This document shows, one piece after another, positions 8,359-15,840 of a stretch of DNA of 23,118 nucleotides. The notes under the pieces were generated by a model that worked only from the letters and a program-made list of their open reading frames with translations, was not told where the DNA came from and did no database searches. The stretch spans positions 1 to 23,118 of the forward strand of contig DFSO01000054.1 of assembly GCA_002378665.1 (NCBI GenBank), read 5' to 3'. Source of the DNA: Loktanella sp. UBA3435. Its GTDB lineage: Bacteria; Pseudomonadota; Alphaproteobacteria; Rhodobacterales; Rhodobacteraceae. Position 1 is the first letter of the stretch, and each line of letters starts with the position of its first letter. Both the position numbers and the translations under genes were made by a program.

Positions 8359-10264
8359 ATTGCCCTGATAGGCTCTTCGCCAAACGCATCAGTTGCACGG
8401 CCTCTGTACGGTAGCCAAAGGCATCAGCCCCACGGTTCGCAGTGGCCAGATCAATCGCTTGTGCATAGCCCCAATCGCCCAAATAATCGGACCCGCTTAG
8501 AAGCTGGCCGAAACCCGCGATTGCGGAAGCAAATTGCGCCTCTGAATTGGTCGCAGTGCCTTGTGCAATTTGCACTTCCAACAGCTTGCTCACGTCCTCA
8601 CCAGGTTCCTTATAGCGCAGCTTCAAGAAGCCGAGTTCAGCCGCATCACCGCTCACCTCTGCCGCCTGATAGCGCAGCGGATCGTTGAGTACGGCGTCGC
8701 TGCCCTTAGGTGTCACTTCATAAATCGCGGTCACCGAATGGCCCGCCCCTAGGTCGCCTGCATCCACCGTGTCATTGTTAAAATCCTCACGGCGCAGACT
8801 CCGCGTCTCATAACCGATCAGACGGTATTCGGCGACGGCGGCGGGGTTGAATTCGACCTGCACTTTCACGTCCCCCGCAATCGGGAACAGCGCCCCTGTC
8901 AACTGGTCCACCAACACCTTTTGCGCCTCTGACAACGTGTCGATAAAGGCCGCGATGCCGTTGCCGTTTTGCGCGAGCGCCTGCATGGTCGCGTCATCAA
9001 GATTGTCACGACCAAAGCCCAAAACGCTGAGGTAAGTGCCGCTATCCCGCTTGTCCGCGATGTAGGTCTTCAGCGCCTCAGGGCTATCGATGCCGACGTT
9101 AAAATCACCGTCCGTGGCAAGGATCACGCGGCTGACTTCGCCGTCCTCGGCCATGCTCGCGCCCACGGCATAGGCTTGTTCTAAACCACCCTGACCATTC
9201 GTTGATCCGCCAGCACCTAGCCCTTGGATCGCTTGTAGAATTGTCGTGCGGTCAGAGGCGGCGGTGGGGGCCAGAACCTGTCCCGCGCTGCCTGCATATT
9301 CGACAATCGCAACCTGATCTTCAGGGCGTAAGTTATCAAGCATCAAGCGGAAGGATTGCTTGAGCAGCGGTAGTTTGTTCGCGTCCGACATCGACCCCGA
9401 TGTGTCGATCAAAAACACAAGGTTCAAGGCAGGGCGATCCGCCACCTTAGGCATCCGCCCTTGCAGCCCGATATGCACCAACTGCGTGCCCGCGTTCCAA
9501 GGTGTGCCCATCACGGTGACGGTCGGGCGGAAAGGGGCCTCGCCCGCCTCTGGACCTGCGTAATCATAGGGGAAATAGTTGATCATTTCCTCGACGCGCA
9601 CGGCATCATGCGGCGGCATGGAACCGTTTTGCAGGCTAGAGCGCACAAGCGAATAACTCGCCGTATCAACGTCGATCGAGAAGGTCGAAACGGGTTCTTC
9701 GCTCACGACTTTGACGGGGTTCGCGGCGGCGTTTGCGAAGGCCTCTGTGTCTGATGATTGCATGGTGCTGAGATCGTTTGCAGGCACGATGGGCTGGTCC
9801 GCTGGGGACGTGGTCGCGGTTAATCCTGCGGCTCCGCTGTCGTCTGTAAGTAGTTCGCTAAGTGGAGACGACGCCTTAGGGCGCGCTGGAACTGGCTGCG
9901 GCGTAGCGCGTCGCAAGGTGTCGACGGTCTTTGCAGCGGACTCGGTCTCTTGTTTTACAGTCATAGGTGCTGGCTTACGCAACAAATCTTGCCCCGTCGG
10001 CGTCAAAAACAGAAACCCGCACGCCACAAGTGCTGTGGTGGCGCCCAATGCGCCCTTAGATGTCAGTGTATTCAGCATAGTCTTCACTCCTGTCCAAAGG
10101 GCGTTTTGCCCGTTTTCAGAAGTTGGACGCAGCGGTTTGGCCGATCCTTGGAGGGTCTCGAAATTTTGTCGCGCAAGGGCCAGATTTTCGGCACGGCGTG
10201 CACCATCGGGCGACGGTGTCGCGCTCGTCATCGCAGCCTTCAGATCGTCGAGGTCGTCGCTCAT
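8357..10264 (-). CDS. Membrane-anchored VWA protein of the YfbK type, possible anti-sigma factor
   Basis: A 635-residue protein. Residues 1-70 are hydrophilic and probably cytoplasmic, and a single membrane helix lies at about 71-89. A proline- and threonine-rich linker leads to the VWA N-terminal domain (about 190-245, FSIDVDTASYSLVRSSL). The VWA domain follows at about 280-440, with a complete metal site (DTSGS 287-291, T356, TDG 385-387), then a DUF3520-type C-terminus. The domain order is that of E. coli YfbK, but YfbK is a lipoprotein. The ATG overlaps the stop of the ECF sigma gene by 4 bp. That coupling, and the topology of a short cytoplasmic N-terminus, one helix and a large periplasmic sensor, suggest a membrane regulator of that sigma factor. 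No zinc-binding anti-sigma motif is visible. Confidence 0.88.
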   Translation of the reverse strand: MSDDLDDLKAAMTSATPSPDGARRAENLALARQNFETLQGSAKPLRPTSENGQNALWTGVKTMLNTLTSKGALGATTALVACGFLFLTPTGQDLLRKPAPMTVKQETESAAKTVDTLRRATPQPVPARPKASSPLSELLTDDSGAAGLTATTSPADQPIVPANDLSTMQSSDTEAFANAAANPVKVVSEEPVSTFSIDVDTASYSLVRSSLQNGSMPPHDAVRVEEMINYFPYDYAGPEAGEAPFRPTVTVMGTPWNAGTQLVHIGLQGRMPKVADRPALNLVFLIDTSGSMSDANKLPLLKQSFRLMLDNLRPEDQVAIVEYAGSAGQVLAPTAASDRTTILQAIQGLGAGGSTNGQGGLEQAYAVGASMAEDGEVSRVILATDGDFNVGIDSPEALKTYIADKRDSGTYLSVLGFGRDNLDDATMQALAQNGNGIAAFIDTLSEAQKVLVDQLTGALFPIAGDVKVQVEFNPAAVAEYRLIGYETRSLRREDFNNDTVDAGDLGAGHSVTAIYEVTPKGSDAVLNDPLRYQAAEVSGDAAELGFLKLRYKEPGEDVSKLLEVQIAQGTATNSEAQFASAIAGFGQLLSGSDYLGDWGYAQAIDLATANRGADAFGYRTEAVQLMRLAKSLSGQ

Positions 10265-10803
10265 GCCACATCCTCCTTTTCTTTAAATTCTTTGAGGCGC
10301 TTTTTGGCCTCCGATATCCGCCAAGAAATCGTGCCCTCGGACACTCCCAAAATCTTGGCCGCCTGCGCATGTGTCATGTCGTCGAGCACCAAGGCGAGCG
10401 TGTCACGCAGGTCGTCGTTGAGGCTTTGCATCGCGGTTGTGAGCCAGTCTATTTTCGCGGCGTCCTCGATGGCGGTCTCGGTGCGGTTCACTTCCCAATC
10501 GCCCCACCCTGCGCTTGCCTTCACATAGGTCGCCCGTCTGCGTCTGCGGTCATGGGCGGCGTTCACGGCGACGCGGTAAAGCCATGTGGTGACCTTGGCG
10601 CGGCGCTGGTAGCTGGCCAGTTTTGCAGGCAGGGCAGCGCAGATATCTTGGGTCAAATCCTCGGCCTCGGCCCGCGCACCCGTCAGCCTGAAACAAAACG
10701 CAAACAGCCTGTCGTAGTGCCGATCAAGCAGCAAAGCAAAAGCCGCCCCATCGCCAGAGGCTGCCGCAAGTGCCAAGTCTTCGTCGGCTGTTGTCATACG
10801 CAT
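10261..10803 (-). CDS. ECF (RpoE-family) RNA polymerase sigma factor
   Basis: About 180 residues with region 2 (LLDRHYDRLFAFCFRLTG through AEDLTQDICAALPAKL, TTWLYRVAVNAAHDRRRR) and a region 4 helix-turn-helix (DMTHAQAAKILGVSEGTISW, then AKKRLKEF). It directs core polymerase to a dedicated promoter set. The start is uncertain: ATGs at 10803 and 10797 and a TTG at 10833 (with AAGGA only 1 base away) are all in frame, and I prefer an ATG because region 2 starts soon after. The stop overlaps the VWA gene in ATGA. ECF factors are usually co-transcribed with their anti-sigma factor, which makes the downstream VWA membrane protein the obvious candidate. Confidence 0.93.
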   Translation of the reverse strand: MRMTTADEDLALAAASGDGAAFALLLDRHYDRLFAFCFRLTGARAEAEDLTQDICAALPAKLASYQRRAKVTTWLYRVAVNAAHDRRRRRATYVKASAGWGDWEVNRTETAIEDAAKIDWLTTAMQSLNDDLRDTLALVLDDMTHAQAAKILGVSEGTISWRISEAKKRLKEFKEKEDVA

Positions 10804-10968
10804 TATGGTGGTTGGACGCGCCTCGGACGTCAATCCTTGGCGGTGACCTTAGGTTATTTTGAAAAAGGCATCTGCGGCCTCGTAATCGGGTCCGTACCTG
10901 CCTAACTACACAGTCCTCCACGCGGTATTAAGCCGTTTGAAATTACACATAAAATTGGACCTCCCCCC

Positions 10969-11895
10969 ATGAAAGCTGCCATTATCCGCGCCTATGAAGG
11001 TGCCGTAGAAATCGCCGATGTTCCGGCACCTGTTCTTGCTGATGATAGCGTCATCATCAAGGTTCACGCCGCAAGTATAAACCCGATCGATAACATCCTG
11101 CGCATGGGCTACATGAAGGATATGATGCCGCTCACCTTCCCGTTTGTGATGGGTTATGACGTCAGCGGTGTCGTGACCGAAGTCGGCAAAGACGTGACCA
11201 CGTTTAAGATTGGCGATGCAGTTTACGCCCGCGCGAACCAAGACGACAAAGGTGCCGTTGCTGAATTCGCCCGTGTGAAAGCCGCTGAACTGGCGTTGAA
11301 ACCAGCGAGCCTAAGCCACCTTGAGGCCGCCTCGATCCCGCTTGCTGGTCTGACCGCATGGCAGGCATTTGTCGAATTTGCGCATTTGGAAAAGGGCCAG
11401 AAGGTTCTGATCCACGCAGGCTCCGGCGGCGTTGGCACATTGGCCATTCAGATGGCGAAACATTTGGGCGCATTCGTCGCGACGACAGTCAGCGCACGTA
11501 ACGCAGACCTTGTGAAATCCCTCGGCGCTGATCTTGTGATCGACTACAAAACCGAGAATTTTGATGAGGTCATTTCCGACTACGACGTCGTGTTCGATAT
11601 GGTCGGCGGCGACATCATGAACCGCTCTTTCAAGGTCTTGAAAAAGGGTGGGCATTTGGTGTCGATCAAGGGCCAGGATACCGACGGTCTTGCGGCCCAG
11701 CATGACGTAAAATTCGACTGGTTCTTCATGCATCCCGATGGGGCGCAGTTGAAAACGCTGGCTGATTTGGTGGTCTCTGGCGAGCTCAAAACCGTGATCG
11801 ACAGTACGTTCAAATTTGGGGACGCGGCAAAAGCCTTTGACCATTTGGCCGATGGCCATGCAGTTGGTAAAATCGTGATTGATATGACGGCCTAA
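10969..11895 (+). CDS. NAD(P)H-dependent quinone oxidoreductase-like MDR enzyme
   Basis: A 308-residue medium-chain dehydrogenase/reductase of the zinc-independent quinone oxidoreductase branch. The N-terminal GroES-like part (MKAAIIRAYEGAVEI, VHAASINPIDNILRMG, GYDVSGVVTEVG) is followed by a Rossmann fold with HAGSGGVGTLAIQMAKHLGA (149-168). No cysteine cluster for structural zinc is present. It should reduce quinones or enones with NAD(P)H; the physiological substrate is unknown. The region before the ATG is unusual: GGACCTCCCCCC lies directly upstream, so there is no ordinary purine-rich ribosome site. The gene stands alone, divergent from the sigma operon and convergent with SSADH across a hairpin. 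Confidence 0.9.
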   Translation: MKAAIIRAYEGAVEIADVPAPVLADDSVIIKVHAASINPIDNILRMGYMKDMMPLTFPFVMGYDVSGVVTEVGKDVTTFKIGDAVYARANQDDKGAVAEFARVKAAELALKPASLSHLEAASIPLAGLTAWQAFVEFAHLEKGQKVLIHAGSGGVGTLAIQMAKHLGAFVATTVSARNADLVKSLGADLVIDYKTENFDEVISDYDVVFDMVGGDIMNRSFKVLKKGGHLVSIKGQDTDGLAAQHDVKFDWFFMHPDGAQLKTLADLVVSGELKTVIDSTFKFGDAAKAFDHLADGHAVGKIVIDMTA

Positions 11896-11904
11896 ACTGT
11901 TGGC

Positions 11905-11926
11905 GGGGCAGGGTTAAACCTGCCCC
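11905..11926. terminator. Bidirectional hairpin terminator between MDR and SSADH genes
   Basis: GGGGCAGG (11905-11912) pairs perfectly with CCTGCCCC (11919-11926) around a 6-base loop. It lies 10 bp after the + strand stop and 9 bp from the - strand stop. T tracts are weak on both sides, so it may act as a processing block or need other factors. Confidence 0.7.
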
Positions 11927-11934
11927 AACCTATC

Positions 11935-13413
11935 TTAAACTGACGTACAGATATATTTCATTTCCATGTAGTCATCCATGCCGTGGCGGCTGCCTTCGCG
12001 CCCTAAGCCTGACTGCTTTACGCCACCAAACGGTGCAACTTCGGTCGAGATGATGCCAGTGTTCACGCCGACGATGCCGTATTCCAGCGCCTCTGCGACC
12101 TTGGTCACTCGGGACAGGTCCTTGGCGTAGAAATAGGACGCCAAGCCAAAGATCGTGTCGTTGGCCAAGGCAATCACATCGTCCTCGTCTTCAAACTTAA
12201 ACAATGGCGCAAACGGGCCAAATGTCTCATCGACGCTGACCATCATGTCCTTTGTCGCGTTGGTCACAATCGTTGGCTCGTAGAACAAACCACCCAGCGC
12301 ATGCGGCTTGCCGCCTGTCAGGATCGTGCCGCCTTTGGACAGCGCATCGTCGAGGTGTTCTTGCACTTTCGCGACAGCCGCTTGCTCAACCAACGGGCCA
12401 GTGGTGATGCCGTCGGATAGGCCGTCGCCTACCTTCAATGCTTCAACCGCGACCTTCAGTTTTGCCGCGAATTCATCGTAAACGCCTGCCTGCACATAGA
12501 TGCGGTTCGCGCAAACGCAGGTCTGGCCGTTGTTGCGGAATTTGCAGGCGATGGCGCCGATGACGGCCTCATCAAGGTCCGCGTCATCAAATACGATGAA
12601 TGGCGCGTTGCCGCCAAGTTCCATCGAGCATTTCATGACCTGATCGGCGGCTTGCTTGAGCAGGATGCGGCCAACTTCGGTGGACCCTGTGAACGACAGT
12701 TTACGCACAATCGGGTTTTCGCAGAACTCTTTGCCCACGTCCGAGGATTTGGTCGAAGTCACGACGGACAGCACGCCTTTTGGCACGCCCGCCTCTTCGG
12801 CCAATTTCGCCATGGAGAGCGCGGAAAGCGGGGTCAGAGATGCAGGGCGGACGACGAAGGAACAGCCTGCGGCCAAAGCAGGCGCCACCTTGCGGGCGAT
12901 CATTGCGTTGGGGAAGTTCCAAGGGGTAATCGCGGCGGCCACGCCAATCGGCTGCTTGATCACTGTGATACGCTTGTCGGCCATGTGACCGGGAATCGTT
13001 TCGCCGTAATTGCGCTTTGCTTCTTCGCCGAACCACTCAACGAAGGACGCGCCATAAGCCACCTCGCCACGGCTCTCGACCAAGGGTTTGCCCTGCTCGG
13101 CAGTCATAATGATCGCGAGGTCTTCTTGGTTTGCCATTAGAAGGTCGAACCATTTGCGCAGCACTTTTGCGCGCTCCTTGGCGGCCAAAGCAGCCCATGC
13201 CTTTTGTGATTTATGTGCAGCATCAATGGCTTGCGTAATCTCGGAGCGGTCAAGGTCGGTGACGGTTGCAATCACGTCACCGCGTGCGGGGTTGGTGACG
13301 TCAAAGGTCTTGCCGCTTTTCGCATCGACCCATTCGCCGCCTACGAAGGCTTGCGAGCAGACGAGGTCGGGGCGTTTGAGCATGGATTTAAGGTCGGTTG
13401 TTGCGTCGAGCAT
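11935..13413 (-). CDS. gabD: Succinate-semialdehyde dehydrogenase (NAD(P)+)
   Basis: A 492-residue aldehyde dehydrogenase, close to E. coli GabD in length and sequence. It oxidises succinate semialdehyde to succinate, the last step of GABA breakdown. Key features are ITPWNFPNAMIARK (162-175), FTGSTEVGR (241-249), catalytic Glu265 in MELGG and catalytic Cys299 in NNGQTCVCANR. The Cys-x-Cys pair fits SSADH. The usual cofactor-contact Lys of the KPA motif is Arg here (VRPASLTP, residue 189). The start at 13413 has GGAG about 8 bases upstream; an in-frame extension to 13725 has no such support and crosses into the divergent gene. No GABA transaminase is nearby, so it may serve another source of succinate semialdehyde. 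A related glutarate-semialdehyde role is possible. Confidence 0.9.
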   Translation of the reverse strand: MLDATTDLKSMLKRPDLVCSQAFVGGEWVDAKSGKTFDVTNPARGDVIATVTDLDRSEITQAIDAAHKSQKAWAALAAKERAKVLRKWFDLLMANQEDLAIIMTAEQGKPLVESRGEVAYGASFVEWFGEEAKRNYGETIPGHMADKRITVIKQPIGVAAAITPWNFPNAMIARKVAPALAAGCSFVVRPASLTPLSALSMAKLAEEAGVPKGVLSVVTSTKSSDVGKEFCENPIVRKLSFTGSTEVGRILLKQAADQVMKCSMELGGNAPFIVFDDADLDEAVIGAIACKFRNNGQTCVCANRIYVQAGVYDEFAAKLKVAVEALKVGDGLSDGITTGPLVEQAAVAKVQEHLDDALSKGGTILTGGKPHALGGLFYEPTIVTNATKDMMVSVDETFGPFAPLFKFEDEDDVIALANDTIFGLASYFYAKDLSRVTKVAEALEYGIVGVNTGIISTEVAPFGGVKQSGLGREGSRHGMDDYMEMKYICTSV

Positions 13414-13493
13414 GATGTTCTCCAATTCAGTTGGCACTATCTGACCAGCCAAGCTAGCCTTGGTAAAGTCAAAAACCACAGAAAGTGCCTGAA

Positions 13494-14234
13494 ATGGATA
13501 TGGACGACCGATTTGCGAATGCAGCCTATATTCCTGACGGGATGTCCTACCCTGAGAAATGGGCGCGTCAGGCAGCCGCGTTTCGGGCCACGGCCAAGGC
13601 CGAACTGGATGTGCGCTATGGCCCAAGTGCGCGGCAGGTGATGGATGTTTTCCACCCTGAGGGCACGCCAAAAGGCACAGTTGTGTTTGTGCATGGCGGC
13701 TATTGGGTGGCGTTCGATAAATCATTTTGGTCGCATCTCGCGGCGGGGCCTTTGGCGCATGGCTGGTCGGTGACGATGCCGTCGTATGACCTGTGCCCAG
13801 ATGTGCATATCTCTGAAATAACGCAACAAATCGAGGAAGCGGTGCGTGGTTTGCAGGGACCGCTGCGCCTGACAGGCCATTCTGCGGGCGGTCATTTGGT
13901 TGCGCGTTTGGCGGGGATGCCGCATGTGGCGCGGGTGGTTCCGATCTCGCCTGTGGCGGATTTGACCCCGCTTTTGCAGACGAAGATGAACGCGGATTTG
14001 CGATTGTCAGAGGACGAGGCCTTTGCCGAAAGTCCCGTGAACCTGCCGCCGCCGAATGTGCCTGTAACGGTGTGGGTTGGCGGCGATGAACGGCCCGTTT
14101 TCCAAGAGCAAGCCAAGCAGTTGGCGGATGCTTGGGGTGTTGATTTGGTCGTGTCCGAGGGCGAGCATCATTTCAACGTGATTGAGCCGCTGGCCGATCG
14201 TGACAGCCGGCTCGTCAAGGCACTGCTTAGCTAA
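13494..14234 (+). CDS. Alpha/beta hydrolase, arylformamidase-like
   Basis: About 246 residues. The oxyanion motif VFVHGGYW, nucleophile motif LTGHSAGGHL, an Asp in VWVGGDERPV and a His in GEHHFNVI form a complete serine-hydrolase triad in the layout of kynurenine formamidases. That family hydrolyses N-formylkynurenine, but no tryptophan-pathway gene is adjacent, so another small ester or amide substrate is possible. Starts at GTG 13485, ATG 13494 or ATG 13500 are all reasonable; I give 13494. The gene diverges from SSADH, and its last 8 bp overlap the convergent P1 hydrolase gene. Confidence 0.82.
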   Translation: MDMDDRFANAAYIPDGMSYPEKWARQAAAFRATAKAELDVRYGPSARQVMDVFHPEGTPKGTVVFVHGGYWVAFDKSFWSHLAAGPLAHGWSVTMPSYDLCPDVHISEITQQIEEAVRGLQGPLRLTGHSAGGHLVARLAGMPHVARVVPISPVADLTPLLQTKMNADLRLSEDEAFAESPVNLPPPNVPVTVWVGGDERPVFQEQAKQLADAWGVDLVVSEGEHHFNVIEPLADRDSRLVKALLS

Positions 14235-15186
14235 ACGTGCGGGCGTAGCAGGCGGGTGTCTCAAACGGATTTGAGCGCGCCTCATAGATGCCGCGTGCGA
14301 TGGCGCGGGCCATGCAGGTGGCGGCTGCGTGACCGAGATAAATCAAATCATCACACTCGATTTCCCCATGGCTTGCCGCAAATATCAAATCACCGTCCAT
14401 AGGTGTGTGGCTCGGCACTAAGGCCCGCGCGATACCGTCGTGGGCCGCTGTGGCGAGCCGTGTGCATTGCGCTTGGGTCAGTTTTGCGTTTGTCGCAACG
14501 ATCCCGATGGTGGTGTTTTGGGCGTGTCCTTTGGTTGCGGGGCGGCCTGATGGGTAGGTCGACGAGGGGCCGAGGTTGCCGAATTCGCCGTTTTCCTCAA
14601 ACGGTGCGGCCCAGAAATGCGGACCGTCGCCAACGGTTGCAGAGCCGATGGCGTTGACCGCGACGAGGGCACCGACGATGACGCCGTTTGGCAGTTGCAT
14701 CGAGGCGGAACCTAATCCGCCTTTGAGACTGGCGGTTGTAGCCCCAAATCCAGCACCTGCTGTGCCGATCTTGAAGGTGGTACTGAGGCTAGAATAAGCT
14801 TTTATTCCCAATGCATTATACGGATTTTGAACCCAATTCTTGTCGCCCCCATTCAGCAGATCAAAAAGGATCGCGGCGGGTACGATGGGGACGGTGACGT
14901 CGCCTACAGCAAAACCGCGTCCCTCTGAGCGTAGTGCGTCGGCCACACCAGAGGCCGCGTCGAGGCCAAAAGCGCTGCCGCCTGAAAGCACAATCGCATC
15001 GACGGTTTGCACGGTTTTGTCGGGGGCAAGCAGATCAGTTTCGCGGGTGCCCGGTGCGCCGCCCATAACATGCACGCCACAGGTAAAGGGCGCGTTAGCG
15101 GTCAGGACCGTGACCCCTGATTTCAGGGTCTCGTCATGGGCGCATCCGACTTGGAGCCCTGCGATATCTGTGATCAGATTTTGCAT
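14227..15186 (-). CDS. P1-family (DmpA/NylC-type) self-processing hydrolase
   Basis: A 319-residue Ntn-type hydrolase of peptidase family P1/S58. The N-terminal part reads ITDIAGLQVGCAHDETLKSGVTV, a family signature. The expected autocleavage site before a nucleophile Thr is seen in HAQNTTIGIVATNAKL (N224/T225), as in NylC and DmpA. The mature enzyme should be an alpha/beta pair with aminopeptidase, amidase or cyclic-amide hydrolase activity; the substrate cannot be read from sequence. The ATG at 15186 shares its first base with the stop of the upstream unknown gene (TGATG), so translation is coupled. No export signal is seen. Confidence 0.9.
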   Translation of the reverse strand: MQNLITDIAGLQVGCAHDETLKSGVTVLTANAPFTCGVHVMGGAPGTRETDLLAPDKTVQTVDAIVLSGGSAFGLDAASGVADALRSEGRGFAVGDVTVPIVPAAILFDLLNGGDKNWVQNPYNALGIKAYSSLSTTFKIGTAGAGFGATTASLKGGLGSASMQLPNGVIVGALVAVNAIGSATVGDGPHFWAAPFEENGEFGNLGPSSTYPSGRPATKGHAQNTTIGIVATNAKLTQAQCTRLATAAHDGIARALVPSHTPMDGDLIFAASHGEIECDDLIYLGHAAATCMARAIARGIYEARSNPFETPACYARTFS

Positions 15187-15596
15187 CAAACAGCCACGAT
15201 ATAAGGGCCGAGATAGAATAGATTTGGCGTGTGAGCCAGTGTATAAGGAAAGCCACCAAAAGCATCTTCTGTGATGATTATCAACGTGTTAGCGCCGCGC
15301 ATCTTGTGCAGGGTGCGGTCGGTTTCCTCGACGCTGAGGAACTCTGCGAGGCGGTTTGCGGCATTGTGAAAGACGACCTCGACGAAGTCCGTGTTCATGA
15401 AGGCACCGGGTTGATCAAGTGTGATCTGTTCGGGCACGTCGCCGGGTGCGTGAAAGCAATAGGCCATCGCGGCATCTACGTCGTCGAAATTGCCAGAAAA
15501 CAAGTGAATCCGTTGTTGTCCATGCGGCAACGCGGCGGGCAAATCGGGTTGCGGAATGGGGCGGAGAGCTTTGAGAAGGCGGGACAGAATGGACAT
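15186..15596 (-). CDS. Unidentified small protein coupled to the P1 hydrolase
   Basis: About 136 residues starting MSILSRLLKALRP. In-frame starts at ATG 15608 or GTG 15617 are also possible, and none has a clear ribosome site. It appears soluble, without membrane segments. The pattern LFSGNFDDVDAAMAYCF, then NTDFVEVVFHNAANRLAEFL, faintly recalls Imm22-like immunity proteins, but I would not assign it on that. It is co-transcribed and translationally coupled with the P1 hydrolase (TGATG overlap). Its promoter region carries the GTGCAC array. It might be a regulator or partner of the hydrolase; this is only inference. Confidence 0.75.
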   Translation of the reverse strand: MSILSRLLKALRPIPQPDLPAALPHGQQRIHLFSGNFDDVDAAMAYCFHAPGDVPEQITLDQPGAFMNTDFVEVVFHNAANRLAEFLSVEETDRTLHKMRGANTLIIITEDAFGGFPYTLAHTPNLFYLGPYIVAV

Positions 15597-15649
15597 GGTG
15601 GCTTTCATTTTCTGCACGGGTTTCGGGTAGTTTCGTCGTTAATTTGGCT

Positions 15650-15688
15650 GTGCACAACCCGTGCACTGAACGTGCACCATGCGTGCAC
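15650..15688. repeat. Four GTGCAC palindromes at exact 11-bp spacing
   Basis: GTGCAC occurs at 15650, 15661, 15672 and 15683, each start exactly 11 bp from the last. The 5-bp spacers differ (AACCC, TGAAC, CATGC), so this is a phased array of a conserved hexamer rather than a simple tandem repeat. It lies 54 bp upstream of the unknown gene on the - strand and about 150 bp upstream of creatinase. It is most likely a multi-site operator for a dimeric regulator binding one face of the helix. Confidence 0.7.
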
Positions 15689-15735
15689 TGGATTGACGCA
15701 TCATAAAAATCTGCTAACGGTGGCTTTGAGCAAGT

Positions 15736-15839
15736 GACGATGGCGTCGTCGCAGGTAGGTAACTACCGCTTGGCCGCTGTGCCATCGTCCTGAACGCCGG
15801 GACCTTTCGGGGTCTGCATGACCCCATTTATGTTGGGTC
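15736..15839 (+). promoter_or_regulatory. Structured leader upstream of creatinase (candidate cis-regulatory RNA)
   Basis: GACGATGGC (15736-15744) pairs perfectly with GCCATCGTC (15781-15789). This 9-bp stem encloses a second hairpin, GGTAG-GTAA-CTACC (15754-15767), whose loop is GNRA-type. Downstream, GGGGTC-TGCAT-GACCCC (15809-15825) forms another. The strand GACCC (15820-15824) could instead pair with GGGTC (15835-15839), just before the creatinase start, and GACC (15801-15804) could pair with GGTC (15811-15814). Mutually exclusive pairings next to a start codon suggest translational control. A 17-codon ORF (15740-15793, MASSQVGNYRLAAVPSS) overlaps the first stem. Alternatively the palindromes are protein operators. 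Confidence 0.5.
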
Positions 15840-15840
15840 T

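Noticed and set aside
9711..10286. 191-codon + strand frame opposite the start of the VWA gene
   Set aside because: It covers the sigma/VWA junction on the opposite strand, has low-complexity Ser/Ala/Val content and no ribosome site.
13414..13725. In-frame N-terminal extension of SSADH
   Set aside because: It would overlap the divergent hydrolase gene, has no aldehyde dehydrogenase similarity, and ATG 13413 has a good ribosome site.
14227..14234. 8-bp convergent overlap of hydrolase and P1 hydrolase genes as a sign of error
   Set aside because: Short 3' overlaps of convergent genes are common, and both C-termini look intact.
15650..15688. The GTGCAC array as a CRISPR or simple microsatellite
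   Set aside because: Units are only 11 bp with 5-bp variable spacers, too short for CRISPR, and the spacers are unrelated, unlike a slipped microsatellite.
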